The notes: generated by a model not told the origin, from the sequence alone. A stretch of DNA of 64,000 nucleotides from Paraburkholderia caffeinitolerans (GCF_902859945.1 NZ_CADIKL010000005.1:124001-188000), one strand, 5' to 3'. Numbered from the stretch's first letter, positions 43,790 to 52,825 are shown. A program made the numbers and translations.

Positions 43790-44033
43790 ACGAGCCGTTA
43801 GTGCCGATGTCGAGCAGGTGGGCATTCGTCTCTATCAGGTGCCAGGCGGTTTCATTGCGGAAAGGTATCTGATTCAGGGTGACGAACTTATGCTGGTTCA
43901 GATTATGCCGATTTCATCAAAAGGCGAGTTTGAAAAGTTCGCGCTTTCGGACCCACATCATTCGGTTATGCGGGCAATTTATACGGAAGTGCGAAACATT
44001 GTCTGGGCGGATGGGGTTGGTGAAGTAATCTAG
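43770..44033 (+). CDS. Small hypothetical protein, 87 aa
   Basis: From ATG 43770, AGGA lies just upstream. The reading 'GIRLYQVPGGFIAERYLIQG' is beta-rich. It overlaps the zinc-ribbon gene and ends 14 bases before the LuxR gene. It is probably part of the same transcription unit. No family recognised. Confidence 0.5.
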   Translation: MKNLVYERAVSADVEQVGIRLYQVPGGFIAERYLIQGDELMLVQIMPISSKGEFEKFALSDPHHSVMRAIYTEVRNIVWADGVGEVI

Positions 44034-44047
44034 ATGGATCGACCGTA

Positions 44048-44767
44048 ATGGAACTGAGCTTTGATGCCGTTATAAATGCAGCGGATGAATTGGAGTTGAT
44101 ACCGCTTGTTAGCGACGCAATTCGATCGAAGGGAGCGGAATGGTTTGTGTTCGTTTCGTTGCATCCGACCGATCATTCAGCCAGTCGCTCCACCCATCGA
44201 TTCTTGATCGGTTGTCGCCCTGAATGGTGCCAACTGTACAACGCGAACCGATGGTATCTGACGGACCCTTGTCTCGATTACGCACGATCGAACACTGCGC
44301 CAGTGTTGGGCTCGGAGTTGCCAGTCCGGACTGCTGGGCAAAAGCGGATGCTTGAGGTTGCCGCGGAACACGGGTTTCTCAGCACGTTCCTCATTCCTGC
44401 GCACGCTAGCGAGAAAGGCCGGATTGGAGCTCTCTACCTTGGCTCGAGCGTGAAGCCCGAGGAAGGTGAGCCGAAACTCAGAGAGGGAAGGGCATTTTTC
44501 CGGGCCCTGGCGTTGGAGCTCCTCGATTGGTCATCGCGGGGAGTGCGAGAAGATGCGATCAGAAAGTGTGGCCTTTCACAACAGGACGTGCAGTTGATTG
44601 GATTCGTAAGATCTGGCTTCAATGCAGGTGCGATCGCCGATGAGCTGAAAGTGTCTTCGACGACTGTCTACAGGCAGTTCCAACGGATCAACGAAAAGAT
44701 TGGCGTTTCGCACATTACCGCGGCGGTGCGGTTTGCGGAAGAAAATGACATCTTTGCGCAGCAATAA
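44048..44767 (+). CDS. LuxR-type quorum-sensing-like regulator, 239 aa
   Basis: The N-terminal part has the autoinducer-binding domain pattern with 'YNANRWYLTDPCLDYARSNT' (the conserved W, Y, D of the ligand pocket). The C-terminal GerE-type HTH is 'GFNAGAIADELKVSSTTVYR' then 'RINEKIGVSHITAAVR'. No acyl-homoserine lactone synthase gene is in the window, so it is a solo. It overlaps the downstream hydroxylase gene by 23 bases. Confidence 0.85.
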   Translation: MELSFDAVINAADELELIPLVSDAIRSKGAEWFVFVSLHPTDHSASRSTHRFLIGCRPEWCQLYNANRWYLTDPCLDYARSNTAPVLGSELPVRTAGQKRMLEVAAEHGFLSTFLIPAHASEKGRIGALYLGSSVKPEEGEPKLREGRAFFRALALELLDWSSRGVREDAIRKCGLSQQDVQLIGFVRSGFNAGAIADELKVSSTTVYRQFQRINEKIGVSHITAAVRFAEENDIFAQQ

Positions 44768-45725
44768 GGGCGGGTTCTGGCTGTCGACGCTATTACCAGC
44801 GACCGCGACGGCATTCTTCATTTACCGGCATCCCTGGCTGTTTTTGCTGTTCTTGGTTGTGGTGGTTCCTGCCGCTGACGCGGTTATCGGGCAGGACGTG
44901 GAGGTCACAAACCAGAGGGCGAGCCGAGCGCCGAGCGGTCCTGTAGTCCCACTCACTTACATTTGCGTGTGGGGCGCTGCGGTGCTTGTTGCCCTCGAAA
45001 GAGCGATGACCGCGAGGCCGCTGGAGTTTGCCGGGCTCGTTATTGCCTCAGGGGTGCTGAGTGCTTTCGCGATGGCGCACATTCACGAGGTAATGCACCG
45101 GGGCGGGCGTGTATCCAGGCTGATCTCCGACGTAGCGCTAGCAGTCGCTGGATACCCTCACTACCGGGTCGTACATCAACTCCACCACGGGCATGTCGGC
45201 GATCCGCGATTTGGCTCAACGGCCCATGTTGGCCTGTCGGTTTGGTGTCACGTCGGCCGCTCCTTCTTCTCGGCGCTGAGATCCGCTATTGCTTACGAGC
45301 TAAGCCAGGCCCGCAGGTGGAGGGGAAGCCGGCTCCTGCAGATCGTCCCGGTCAGCGTAGCCGTCGTGGGCCTTTTCGCGTGGTTTGGTGGGTGGCGTGG
45401 GGCGGTCTTCTACGCGGGGCAGGGCATAGTCTCTGTCTTCGTCGTAGAGGCGGTTGGCTACCTGCAGCACTATGGCCTGTGTGGTAGTCCTGACGACCTG
45501 GGCAATCAGATTGCGTGGGACGTTAATTTCTGGTTGTCCAATCGCCTATTCGTAAATAACGGGCTTCACACCCACCATCATCTTGAGCAAACGCAGGCCT
45601 ATGATCGCCTGGTTCACGCCGGGAGAGCGCTTCCTGGCGGCTATCTGCACATGTTTGGCCTGGCGTTAATTCCACCGCTCTGGTTCTCGGCCATGAACCA
45701 TAGGCTATCAAAGACAAGCCACTAG
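44745..45725 (+). CDS. AlkB-like membrane di-iron hydroxylase, 326 aa
   Basis: Membrane segments alternate with the histidine clusters of membrane-bound di-iron enzymes: 'HIHEVMHR' near residue 125, 'HQLHHGH' near 150, 'GYLQHYGL' near 250 (the HYG motif of AlkB/XylM) and 'GLHTHHHLEQ' near 285. The substrate may be an alkane, fatty acyl chain or terpene; it cannot be told from sequence. ATG 44745 has GCGGAAG upstream. Overlap with the LuxR gene implies translational coupling. Confidence 0.82.
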   Translation: MTSLRSNKGGFWLSTLLPATATAFFIYRHPWLFLLFLVVVVPAADAVIGQDVEVTNQRASRAPSGPVVPLTYICVWGAAVLVALERAMTARPLEFAGLVIASGVLSAFAMAHIHEVMHRGGRVSRLISDVALAVAGYPHYRVVHQLHHGHVGDPRFGSTAHVGLSVWCHVGRSFFSALRSAIAYELSQARRWRGSRLLQIVPVSVAVVGLFAWFGGWRGAVFYAGQGIVSVFVVEAVGYLQHYGLCGSPDDLGNQIAWDVNFWLSNRLFVNNGLHTHHHLEQTQAYDRLVHAGRALPGGYLHMFGLALIPPLWFSAMNHRLSKTSH

Positions 45726-45796
45726 CATAAAACACTGGCGGCCGCAAGGCTAAGTGGGTCTCTTGAATTCGTCACATCATCTGTTGGAAAGTGTCA

Positions 45797-46084
45797 CTAC
45801 GGTGTTGTCTTGGTAGTGCGCTTGCGTGCGACAAGAGCGAGCATGCGTTCGGCGAACATTGTTATCTCGTCTGGGGTCATGAGCTCGGCGAGAGACATCG
45901 TAGTGACGGTTTCGCGTAATTCGTCGAGATCGGTATCGCCGCGGACACTGAGCTGGGGATAGGTCGACTCCAAACGCGCGACCAGCTCAGCGTTGAGTGA
46001 GCGCTGATTCTTCGTGGCGGATTCGTTCAACTGGTGGTAGAGGGACCACGGTAGCCGGAATTGTGAGCGGTAGCTGTCTTTCAT
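45797..46084 (-). CDS. Arc-like ribbon-helix-helix regulator, 95 aa
   Basis: 'SYRSQFRLPWSLYHQLNESA' plus 'NQRSLNAELVARLE' is the beta strand-helix-helix unit of Arc/MetJ regulators. A helical C-terminus follows. The start codon overlaps a TAGTGAC box of the intergenic array. It faces another Arc-like gene. Confidence 0.75.
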   Translation of the reverse strand: MKDSYRSQFRLPWSLYHQLNESATKNQRSLNAELVARLESTYPQLSVRGDTDLDELRETVTTMSLAELMTPDEITMFAERMLALVARKRTTKTTP

Positions 46085-46148
46085 AGTGACATTTGACACT
46101 ACGTTGGCGCTGGAATATAGTGACAATGTGTCACTACCACGTAGTGAC
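46084..46148. promoter_or_regulatory. Array of five TAGTGAC boxes between divergent Arc-like genes
   Basis: TAGTGAC-type heptamers occur at 46084-46090, 46095-46101 (inverted, GACACTA), 46118-46124, 46130-46136 (inverted) and 46142-46148. Pairs are in inverted orientation as expected for Arc-type dimers. Further copies fall in and beyond the leftward gene (near 45792 and 45900). Confidence 0.7.
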
Positions 46149-46171
46149 TATAAAGCACCAGAGGAGAGAGA

Positions 46172-46396
46172 ATGGGTGACATCGTTCGCTCGCAGTGTCG
46201 ACTCCCCCGAGAGCTGAATGAGTGGCTCATCGATCGGGCAAAGCAGGAGGCACGGTCAAAAAATGCGCAGCTGATTGTCGAGCTTCGTACTCGTCGGGCC
46301 GAACTGGGAGATGGGGTGGTCTGCAAGGAGTGCGCGTCGGATGCGCCCTCCGCGTCGCCAACGTCGCGACAGGAGCAGGTATCAGAAAGAGATTAA
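46172..46396 (+). CDS. Arc-like ribbon-helix-helix protein, 74 aa
   Basis: 'IVRSQCRLPRELNEWLIDRA' plus 'RSKNAQLIVELRTRRAEL' is an Arc-like unit; the C-terminus contains CKEC. AGGAGAG precedes ATG 46172. It diverges from the other Arc-like gene across the TAGTGAC array and lies before the VirB genes. Confidence 0.65.
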   Translation: MGDIVRSQCRLPRELNEWLIDRAKQEARSKNAQLIVELRTRRAELGDGVVCKECASDAPSASPTSRQEQVSERD

Positions 46397-46543
46397 ATTG
46401 GTTCGCATCGCGCGGCCGGATTTTGGCGAGGTAACGCCAGACAGGGAAGGGCCGGCGTGGAGGTACGGGTAGTAGAAGCGGTCAGCGTCGATGTTGCGAG
46501 CAGTGGCGTCGACCTGACCAGTTGTTGGAACCTGAGAGGTCGA

Positions 46544-46559
46544 CAATGGCTAAAGCCAT
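46544..46559. promoter_or_regulatory. Palindrome upstream of virB1
   Basis: AATGGCT-AA-AGCCATT is a perfect 7-bp inverted repeat followed by TATATC, 51 bases before virB1. It may be an operator of the conjugation operon. Confidence 0.45.
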
Positions 46560-46609
46560 TATATCGTTCGGGCACAGCCGGCGACATAACGTGAGCGAGG
46601 GGGGAAGTC

Positions 46610-47269
46610 ATGCTTGATTTCATCTCGTTAGCCCAGCAATGCGCGCCGAACGTCCACCCCACGACGCTTCAGGCGGTCGTGAGGACTGAGTCCGGCTTCA
46701 ATCCGTACGCGATCGGCGTCGTTGGTGGCCACCTTGTTCGCCAGCCGCGTGACCGTGCTGAAGCGGTGGCGACGGCAAAAGTGCTCAATTCACAAGGCAT
46801 CAATTTCAGCATGGGGCTTGGACAGGTCAACAAGGCCAATCTTGCCCGCTACGGATTGACCTACGAAACGGCCTTCGATCCGTGTGCGAACCTGCGCGCG
46901 GGCAGCGCGATACTGCGCGAATGTTATGAGCGGGCGACTGCGGCAATGGGGCAGGGTGCGCCGGCATTGCGTGCGGCGATCAGCTGCTACTACAGTGGCA
47001 ATTTCACGCGCGGCGAGTCAGCCGACGCCGGCGGCACCAGTTATGTCCAGCGAGTTGTTGCCAACGCCCAGATGGCGGCAGGTTCAACCAACGTCGTTCC
47101 TGCGATTCCTGTAGTGATGGACAGTCAGTCCGACAGACCAGCACGCGCAGCAGCGCCCGATGTCAAAACATCTTCCGCGCGCCACAGTGGCCCAAAACAA
47201 CGGCAGGACGCACCGCACCCGTCATGGGATGCATTCGGCGATTCCGCTTGTGACAACGACTGCAATTGA
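46610..47269 (+). CDS. virB1: VirB1-like lytic transglycosylase, 219 aa
   Basis: The SLT fold is clear: 'VRTESGFNPYAIGVVGG' with the catalytic Glu27, 'FSMGLGQVNKANLARYGL' and 'AISCYYSGNFTRG'. No signal peptide is visible at this start. A polar C-terminus follows. It opens the peptidoglycan for the transfer apparatus and is the first gene of the locus. Confidence 0.92.
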   Translation: MLDFISLAQQCAPNVHPTTLQAVVRTESGFNPYAIGVVGGHLVRQPRDRAEAVATAKVLNSQGINFSMGLGQVNKANLARYGLTYETAFDPCANLRAGSAILRECYERATAAMGQGAPALRAAISCYYSGNFTRGESADAGGTSYVQRVVANAQMAAGSTNVVPAIPVVMDSQSDRPARAAAPDVKTSSARHSGPKQRQDAPHPSWDAFGDSACDNDCN

Positions 47270-47319
47270 CTTGAGCCGCGACGACGCGGCCTGATCTCAA
47301 CCACGTGAAAGGAGAAGAC

Positions 47320-47685
47320 ATGAATCGCAATACGAAGCTCGCGGCCATGAAATTAGTACTACTGAAAAATTACTCATATCGCATATCAATGCGGCGAATC
47401 GCAACCCATATGCGCCAGACGATCGCTCTCGGCATTGCAATCGGTCCGGAACTTGCATTCGCGGGTGGTGGGCTCGATTCGGCGACGCAGGGCGCGAACA
47501 CCTTCAAGATCTGGCTCTATTCGTTCCTTGGCGTCGTCGCGGCCTGCGTGCTGATGTGGAAAGGGGCGGAGTGCTGGGCCGATCGCGCGCACTGGAGCGA
47601 GTTTGTGACGATGTGCGGCAAGGTGGCGGCGGTGGGCTCGGTGGTCGGCGTGCTCGCACCGTATCTGTGGAACATGTTCAGCTGA
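47320..47685 (+). CDS. virB2: VirB2-like major pilin, 121 aa
   Basis: A long N-terminal leader is followed by the mature pilin with two hydrophobic helices ('IWLYSFLGVVAACVLMWKGA' and 'CGKVAAVGSVVGVLAPYLW') separated by a basic loop, after 'PELAFAGGGLDS', the likely signal peptidase site. AAAGGAG precedes ATG 47320. Confidence 0.88.
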   Translation: MNRNTKLAAMKLVLLKNYSYRISMRRIATHMRQTIALGIAIGPELAFAGGGLDSATQGANTFKIWLYSFLGVVAACVLMWKGAECWADRAHWSEFVTMCGKVAAVGSVVGVLAPYLWNMFS

Positions 47686-47692
47686 GCACGCC

Positions 47693-48130
47693 ATGTCGGA
47701 CGAAAAAACCCGCTACCCCGGATTCAACGGCCTTGGCCGCACGGCTGCCATCTGGGGCGTCCCCTATATGGCGATGCTGGTTGTCGTCGTCGCGTCGATG
47801 TTTGTCGGCGTGCTGATTTCCTTCTTCGTGGGACCAGGCGGTCTGCTATTCGTTTTCCTGGGCTTTCCGGTGCTGCTGTATTTCAAGCACATCTGCGAAA
47901 CCGACGACCAAGGCCTGCGGATCATGTGGCTGGAATTGCGTTGCCGCTTCTACTTCTGGCAGCTGCGGGTCCGCGCGCGGCTAAATGCCGGGCGAGCCGC
48001 CCCGCGCTTCGGCAATACCGCTACGCTCGCGCCGTTGCGATACGGACGGCAGCGCCGCGTCTATCGCGATTTTTTTAAACCGTTGTCCAAGGGTGAGCGC
48101 CGGCTGCGTGAGCTCGATCCGGAGGCCTGA
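47693..48130 (+). CDS. virB3: VirB3-like inner membrane protein, 145 aa
   Basis: The protein starts 'RYPGFNGLGRTAAIWGVPYM' and has two adjacent membrane helices at about 20-60, then a basic tail. It overlaps virB4 by one base (TGATG). Confidence 0.88.
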   Translation: MSDEKTRYPGFNGLGRTAAIWGVPYMAMLVVVVASMFVGVLISFFVGPGGLLFVFLGFPVLLYFKHICETDDQGLRIMWLELRCRFYFWQLRVRARLNAGRAAPRFGNTATLAPLRYGRQRRVYRDFFKPLSKGERRLRELDPEA

Positions 48131-50700
48131 TGCAAAGCAGACCCGCCGTCACCAGCGAAATCCTCGGCGCGATCGGCGCCGTGGAAGACTGGATTCCGAA
48201 GTACTGGCATCCGGTCGCGAAACACGTACAGCACCTTGAGGGCAACCGGTTCATGGTGACGCTGGCCATGCGCGGCGTGCCGTTCGAGGTGCACGAGAAC
48301 GTCGCGATGGAGCGTATGTTCGATCGCGATACGGAAGCGTACAGCAAGCTTGGTCGCGACCTGGGTGGCCGCCTTGGCTATCACGCAACGTTCGTGCGAC
48401 AGCGCGTGAGTTTTGATCGTGTGTACCGGTTCAAACAACGCTTCCTGCAGTGGTTCGTACGCGAGTACATCGGGCGACGTTTCGGAGACGAAAAGTTCTT
48501 CGAGAACCGCTACTACCTGTCGCTGATCCTGAAATACGAGGACTTCGATGACGGGCTCAAGGAAATCTGCTCCCTTGCGAAACAGGCGCTGCTGCAGTTC
48601 GCCGAGTATGAAGCCGAGTTGCTTGAAGTGTACGAGCGCAGGCACATGAACGGCACGAAGTTGCTGTTCTCACCCTTGTATGGACTCGTCAGCTATCTCA
48701 TCAATGGGAAGACCGGCGATCTGCCGGTCGCAGCGGAACCCGGCACCGATGTCATCCCGTCGAGCCATCTGCACTTTGGGTACAACACGCTCGAGATCGG
48801 GGCGAGCAACGTGCCGGCGTACCGACGCGTTGCAACCTGCCTCGACCTTCGCAGTTGCCCGGAGAAGCCGGGCTGGGGTCAGCTCGACCCGTTGATCACG
48901 TTGAACATCGAATTCACGATTACGCATACGTTCAACTGTATGACGGGCTTCGAGTCAAACCGGACCATCGATTCGGCAATCAACAAGCTGGAGTCGGCCG
49001 GTGACAAGGCGAAGCATCAGGTCAAGGAATTGCGCGACGCACAGGGTTACGTGAACACGGGTGAACTGTCGTTCGGCGAGTATCACGGCGCGGCGGTTAT
49101 CTACGGCGAAACAGCGAAAGAGGCGCTGGAGAACGCCGACAGGTTTGCGTCCCGTTCGCGCAACGAGTGTGGAGTTGAATGGTCGCCCGCGACGGGGTCT
49201 GCTCCGTTCACGTACTTCTCACAAGTCCCGGGCGCGCGAGTCAAACCGCGACCGAAAGTGCAGTCCTCGCGCAATTTTGCGGCGATGTACACGTGCCATG
49301 ACTACTCGTCAGGCAAGGCGGAGGGCAACCCGATCGGTGACGGGTCGGCCGTCATCCCGTTTCGCTCGGACTCGGGTGTGTACAACTACAGTTCGCACGC
49401 GAGCCGGCTGGGGGACATCAACGTTTCGGAGAAGGTGGCCGGGCATTTTGAAGCGAAAGGCACGACGGGCAGCGGCAAGTCTACGGTCATCGTAGCGGCG
49501 ACTGGCATGCTGTCCCGCTTCGATCCGATGCTGTACGTGCTGGACAAGGGCCGTGGCTGGGAAGTGTTCATCCGGGCGATGGGCGGCGCCTATGTCTATC
49601 TGGAGAAAGGCAAACCGACCGGATGGGCGCCGTTCGAGCTCGCCGACACACCAGACAATCGCGAATTCCTGTACGGACTCGTCGAACTGTGCGGCCGGAA
49701 GAACGGTGTCGACCATCAGGGTAAGCCAATCAAGATTGACCTGACGGCCGCCGAGAAGATTCACTGCCGCAACGCTGTCGATGCGGTAATGGGCGTCGAT
49801 GACGTTCGGCTGCGCCGTTTCAGCCTGCTACTGGACAGCATTCCGGACGAAGGCGACGACGGCCTGCGCGCACGTCTGTCGATCTGGTGCAAGTCGGAAA
49901 ACGGCCGGTTCTGGTGGGTGTTCGATAACCCGCCCAATCTCTACCTGAACATGAGCGAGCAACGCTGGATCGGTTTCGATGTTGAGGCATTTCTTGTCGA
50001 TAACTACGAGCCGTCGGAGCCCGCATTTGCATATCTGTTCCATCTCAAGAAACTGATGCGTCGGGAAGGCACCCTGATGCTGACGGTGATCGAAGAGTAC
50101 TGGCTGCCGCTGCGCTTTCGCACGATCCGCGAGCAGATCGAGGAAACGCTGGCCAGCGGGCGTAAAGAAGGGGAATTCATGGGACTGATCACGCAACAGC
50201 CGGAACAGGCGCAGCGTGCGGCAGACCTGTTTCCCGCGCTGCGCAGTCTGATCGCCACGAAGATCTGGCTGGCCGATCCGGCGGCCGAAGAAGAGGCCTA
50301 TCTGCGTGACGGCATGACCCGCAAGGAGTTCAAGGAATTCAAAAAACTCACGCCACAGTCGCGCCGATTCCTGATCAAGCAGGGCAACCAGTCGGCGTTC
50401 GCCAGTTTCGACCTGAACGGGCTTGAGGACGCGATTGCGGTGTTCTCTGGCGATCGCGAGAACGCACTGATCTGCGACGGGGTCCGCGCCGAGTGTGGCG
50501 ACGATCCGGATGTCTGGCTGCCCGTCTATCTGGAGCGCGTGTTCGAACGCAAGCTGCGCACGCGGCTCGCGGCGAAGCACGGCGCCGATGAGCGTTTGTG
50601 GTCCGCCGAGCTGCAGCGCAGCCTCGAGCGCAAGCGTGCCGAGCTTGCGCAGATTTATCCACCGGTTAATCAGCCGGTTGACGACGAAGTTTTTGCCTGA
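48130..50700 (+). CDS. virB4: VirB4 secretion ATPase, 856 aa
   Basis: The Walker A motif TTGSGKST lies near residues 445-452, after an N-terminal domain typical of VirB4/CagE. 'GTLMLTVIEEYWLPL' is the Walker B region with Glu, and 'ATKIWLADPAAEEEAYL' the motif near the end. It energises pilus assembly and substrate transfer. Confidence 0.95.
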   Translation: MQSRPAVTSEILGAIGAVEDWIPKYWHPVAKHVQHLEGNRFMVTLAMRGVPFEVHENVAMERMFDRDTEAYSKLGRDLGGRLGYHATFVRQRVSFDRVYRFKQRFLQWFVREYIGRRFGDEKFFENRYYLSLILKYEDFDDGLKEICSLAKQALLQFAEYEAELLEVYERRHMNGTKLLFSPLYGLVSYLINGKTGDLPVAAEPGTDVIPSSHLHFGYNTLEIGASNVPAYRRVATCLDLRSCPEKPGWGQLDPLITLNIEFTITHTFNCMTGFESNRTIDSAINKLESAGDKAKHQVKELRDAQGYVNTGELSFGEYHGAAVIYGETAKEALENADRFASRSRNECGVEWSPATGSAPFTYFSQVPGARVKPRPKVQSSRNFAAMYTCHDYSSGKAEGNPIGDGSAVIPFRSDSGVYNYSSHASRLGDINVSEKVAGHFEAKGTTGSGKSTVIVAATGMLSRFDPMLYVLDKGRGWEVFIRAMGGAYVYLEKGKPTGWAPFELADTPDNREFLYGLVELCGRKNGVDHQGKPIKIDLTAAEKIHCRNAVDAVMGVDDVRLRRFSLLLDSIPDEGDDGLRARLSIWCKSENGRFWWVFDNPPNLYLNMSEQRWIGFDVEAFLVDNYEPSEPAFAYLFHLKKLMRREGTLMLTVIEEYWLPLRFRTIREQIEETLASGRKEGEFMGLITQQPEQAQRAADLFPALRSLIATKIWLADPAAEEEAYLRDGMTRKEFKEFKKLTPQSRRFLIKQGNQSAFASFDLNGLEDAIAVFSGDRENALICDGVRAECGDDPDVWLPVYLERVFERKLRTRLAAKHGADERLWSAELQRSLERKRAELAQIYPPVNQPVDDEVFA

Positions 50701-50725
50701 TGTGCTGCAACCCAAGGAGGGAACG

Positions 50726-51499
50726 ATGAACAGCACCGATGTCTATCCGGCCGCGCGCCGGCCGGTTGACCCAGCGATCCGGAACCTTCGCGAGGCGCTG
50801 CTGGCACGATCAACGCGCGCCGGCATGAGCGCCTTTGCCTATCTGCCGGGAATTACGCTTTGGCCTCGTCGCGCGCTGGTCACGATGCTGTGCGCGTGTG
50901 CGTTTTCGCAGGCCCACGCGCAGGGCGTGCCGACCATCTCACCTGCGGAGCTCGCCCAACAGATGGTGCAGGTCGAGCAGCTGATGCAGCAGGTCAAGAA
51001 TCAGGAGGCCCAGTATCAGGCGCTGACTGGCAACAGTAGTTTCGGCAACATCATGAACGATGCATCGCTGCGCAACTACCTTCCGGAACAGTGGCAAAAC
51101 ATTTACGACCAGGCGAAGAACGGCGGTCTCTCGGGTATCAGTTCGTCGATGCGTTCGATCGAGCAGCAGGAAAGCATGACCGGCGCGAGCACGCCCGGTC
51201 AGCAGCGCTATTACGACACGCTCGCGGCCAACAAGGCGATGAACGAGCATGCGTATAGCGCGATCATGGCGCGCTTTAACAATATCCAGTCGCTCATGCA
51301 GCAGTCGAACATGACGCAGGATCCCGCACAGAAGGCGGATCTGCAGAACCGCATGGCGGCCGAAGAGACGATGGTCACGAACGATCAGACGCGCTTGCAG
51401 CTCACCGCGCAGTTGCAGAAAACAGAGCTGCAGCTTGCCGAACAGCAGCGCGACCGTGAATTCGACAACGCATTCCTGGGGAAAACCAATGGTCAATAA
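50726..51499 (+). CDS. virB5: VirB5-like minor pilus protein, 257 aa
   Basis: A signal peptide ends in 'FSQAHAQGVP' near residue 66, after an unusually long N-terminal extension. The mature part is helical and Gln-rich ('AQQMVQVEQLMQQVKNQEAQ' then 'YQALTGNSSFG'), typical of VirB5/TrbJ. AAGGAGG precedes ATG 50726. Confidence 0.88.
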   Translation: MNSTDVYPAARRPVDPAIRNLREALLARSTRAGMSAFAYLPGITLWPRRALVTMLCACAFSQAHAQGVPTISPAELAQQMVQVEQLMQQVKNQEAQYQALTGNSSFGNIMNDASLRNYLPEQWQNIYDQAKNGGLSGISSSMRSIEQQESMTGASTPGQQRYYDTLAANKAMNEHAYSAIMARFNNIQSLMQQSNMTQDPAQKADLQNRMAAEETMVTNDQTRLQLTAQLQKTELQLAEQQRDREFDNAFLGKTNGQ

Positions 51500-51734
51500 G
51501 ACACTTCTCGGCTCGATCATCGCTTTGCTGGTCGCGATCGCTGGCTATCTCGGATACCTCGCGTGGGATCGTCACCAGCACAACGTGCAGGAAGAGCAAC
51601 AGCAGCAGCAGGATCTGAAGTTCGATGCGGCGTTTCTCGGCACGACGCCCGAGAAGCTTGCCGCCGAGCGCAAGGCGAAGGGTATCAACGCTGCAAGCGA
51701 CGATGCCGAAGCCCGCGCGGCCGGGCTGAAGTAA
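51489..51734 (+). CDS. Small membrane protein between virB5 and virB6, 81 aa
   Basis: One N-terminal helix ('LLGSIIALLVAIAGYLGYLA') is followed by a Gln-rich periplasmic segment. 'FDAAFLGTTPEKLAAERKAK' echoes the end of VirB5 ('FDNAFLGKTNGQ'). It overlaps virB5 by 11 bases. A role in entry exclusion is possible from position only. Confidence 0.65.
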   Translation: MVNKTLLGSIIALLVAIAGYLGYLAWDRHQHNVQEEQQQQQDLKFDAAFLGTTPEKLAAERKAKGINAASDDAEARAAGLK

Positions 51735-51776
51735 TCCGGCTCGTCCATCAATCACTGACCGAAGCAGGAGATATCC

Positions 51777-52676
51777 GTGGCAGACGTCCAGCTTTTCACC
51801 TCAATGACCAATTCGTTCGACAAGAACGTTTTGAACACGATCTCGACCGGTTCGAGCAACATCATTGCGCTGATCTCGCCATTGATGGCCACCTGCTTCA
51901 GCATCTATGTCCTGTTGATTCTCTGGACATACTGGCAGGGGCGCAACGACGAGCCGATCAACGATTTCCTGACGCGCATGGCAACGTGGGCGCTCATCCT
52001 GACCTGCGGGATGAACATCCAGTTCTACAGTGAGTACGTCGTTCCATTCTTCAATGGTTTTGGCGAACAGATGGCCGGCGCGTTGACCAACGGTAGCAAC
52101 CCGGTGTCCGGCCTCGACAACCTGCTCAATGCATACATCAACGCAGCGCAGGCGATCTATGCACAGGCGTCCGGCCTGAAGGTTATTGCGGCCATCTGGA
52201 CGATCGCGCTGATGATCATTTTCGGTGGCCCGTTCATGGCGATAGCCATTGCGTACATCATTCTGGCGAAGTTTGCGCTTGGGCTTCTGCTCGCACTCGG
52301 TCCGTTGTTCATCTCAGCGGCGCTCTTCCCGCCGTCGCGACAGTTCTTCTGGAACTGGGTCGGTCAATGCATGAACTACACCCTGCTGGTCGCGCTCTTC
52401 GCCGCTGCATGTGCACTCGAAGTCAATTTCGCGATGGGCGTGGTACCGCTGAACGGATCCCCCTCTATCGCACAGGTCATTGACCTGGACATCATGGGGC
52501 TGGCCTTCTGGGTTATATCGCTTAACCTGCCGGGTTTGGCTTCGTCTCTCGCGGGCGGTGTCGGTATCTCGACGATGGTGGGCAAGCTGGGTAGCGTCGC
52601 GAGATTTGCTGGCTCGCTTGGAAAAATGGGCGGCGGCGGATCGTCGAAGACCGGCGGTAGCTTGAGTGAGGCGTAA
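51777..52676 (+). CDS. virB6: VirB6-like polytopic membrane protein, 299 aa
   Basis: Several membrane segments are seen, e.g. 'IALISPLMATCFSIYVLLIL', 'MIIFGGPFMAIAIAYIILAK' and 'FALGLLLALGPLFISAALFP', the last with the conserved VirB6 'LGP.fi...lFp' motif. The GTG start has CAGGAG 6 bases upstream. Confidence 0.9.
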   Translation: MADVQLFTSMTNSFDKNVLNTISTGSSNIIALISPLMATCFSIYVLLILWTYWQGRNDEPINDFLTRMATWALILTCGMNIQFYSEYVVPFFNGFGEQMAGALTNGSNPVSGLDNLLNAYINAAQAIYAQASGLKVIAAIWTIALMIIFGGPFMAIAIAYIILAKFALGLLLALGPLFISAALFPPSRQFFWNWVGQCMNYTLLVALFAAACALEVNFAMGVVPLNGSPSIAQVIDLDIMGLAFWVISLNLPGLASSLAGGVGISTMVGKLGSVARFAGSLGKMGGGGSSKTGGSLSEA

Positions 52677-52679
52677 AAA

Positions 52680-52775
52680 ATGATCAGGTTATTCAAGACA
52701 ATCGCACGTTGGTGGCTTATCGCGGCGGTGGTGGCAACGATCGGCGCGATAGTATCGATCAAGCTGTTTTACTAG
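52680..52775 (+). CDS. Tiny single-pass membrane protein, 31 aa
   Basis: The reading MIRLFKTIARWWLIAAVVAT plus 'IGAIVSIKLFY' has a basic amphipathic start and one membrane helix. It begins 3 bases after the virB6 stop with GAGG 8 bases upstream. It is too short for most gene callers; position suggests a T4SS accessory peptide. Confidence 0.5.
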   Translation: MIRLFKTIARWWLIAAVVATIGAIVSIKLFY

Positions 52776-52825
52776 ATGCCACGCAATACGCCTGTCTTGC
52801 TCAATCCAAAGGAGAAACGGAGACC

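Noticed and set aside
46397..46609. oriT before virB1
   Set aside because: Only one short palindrome is present; no nic-like sequence or relaxase gene nearby to support a transfer origin.
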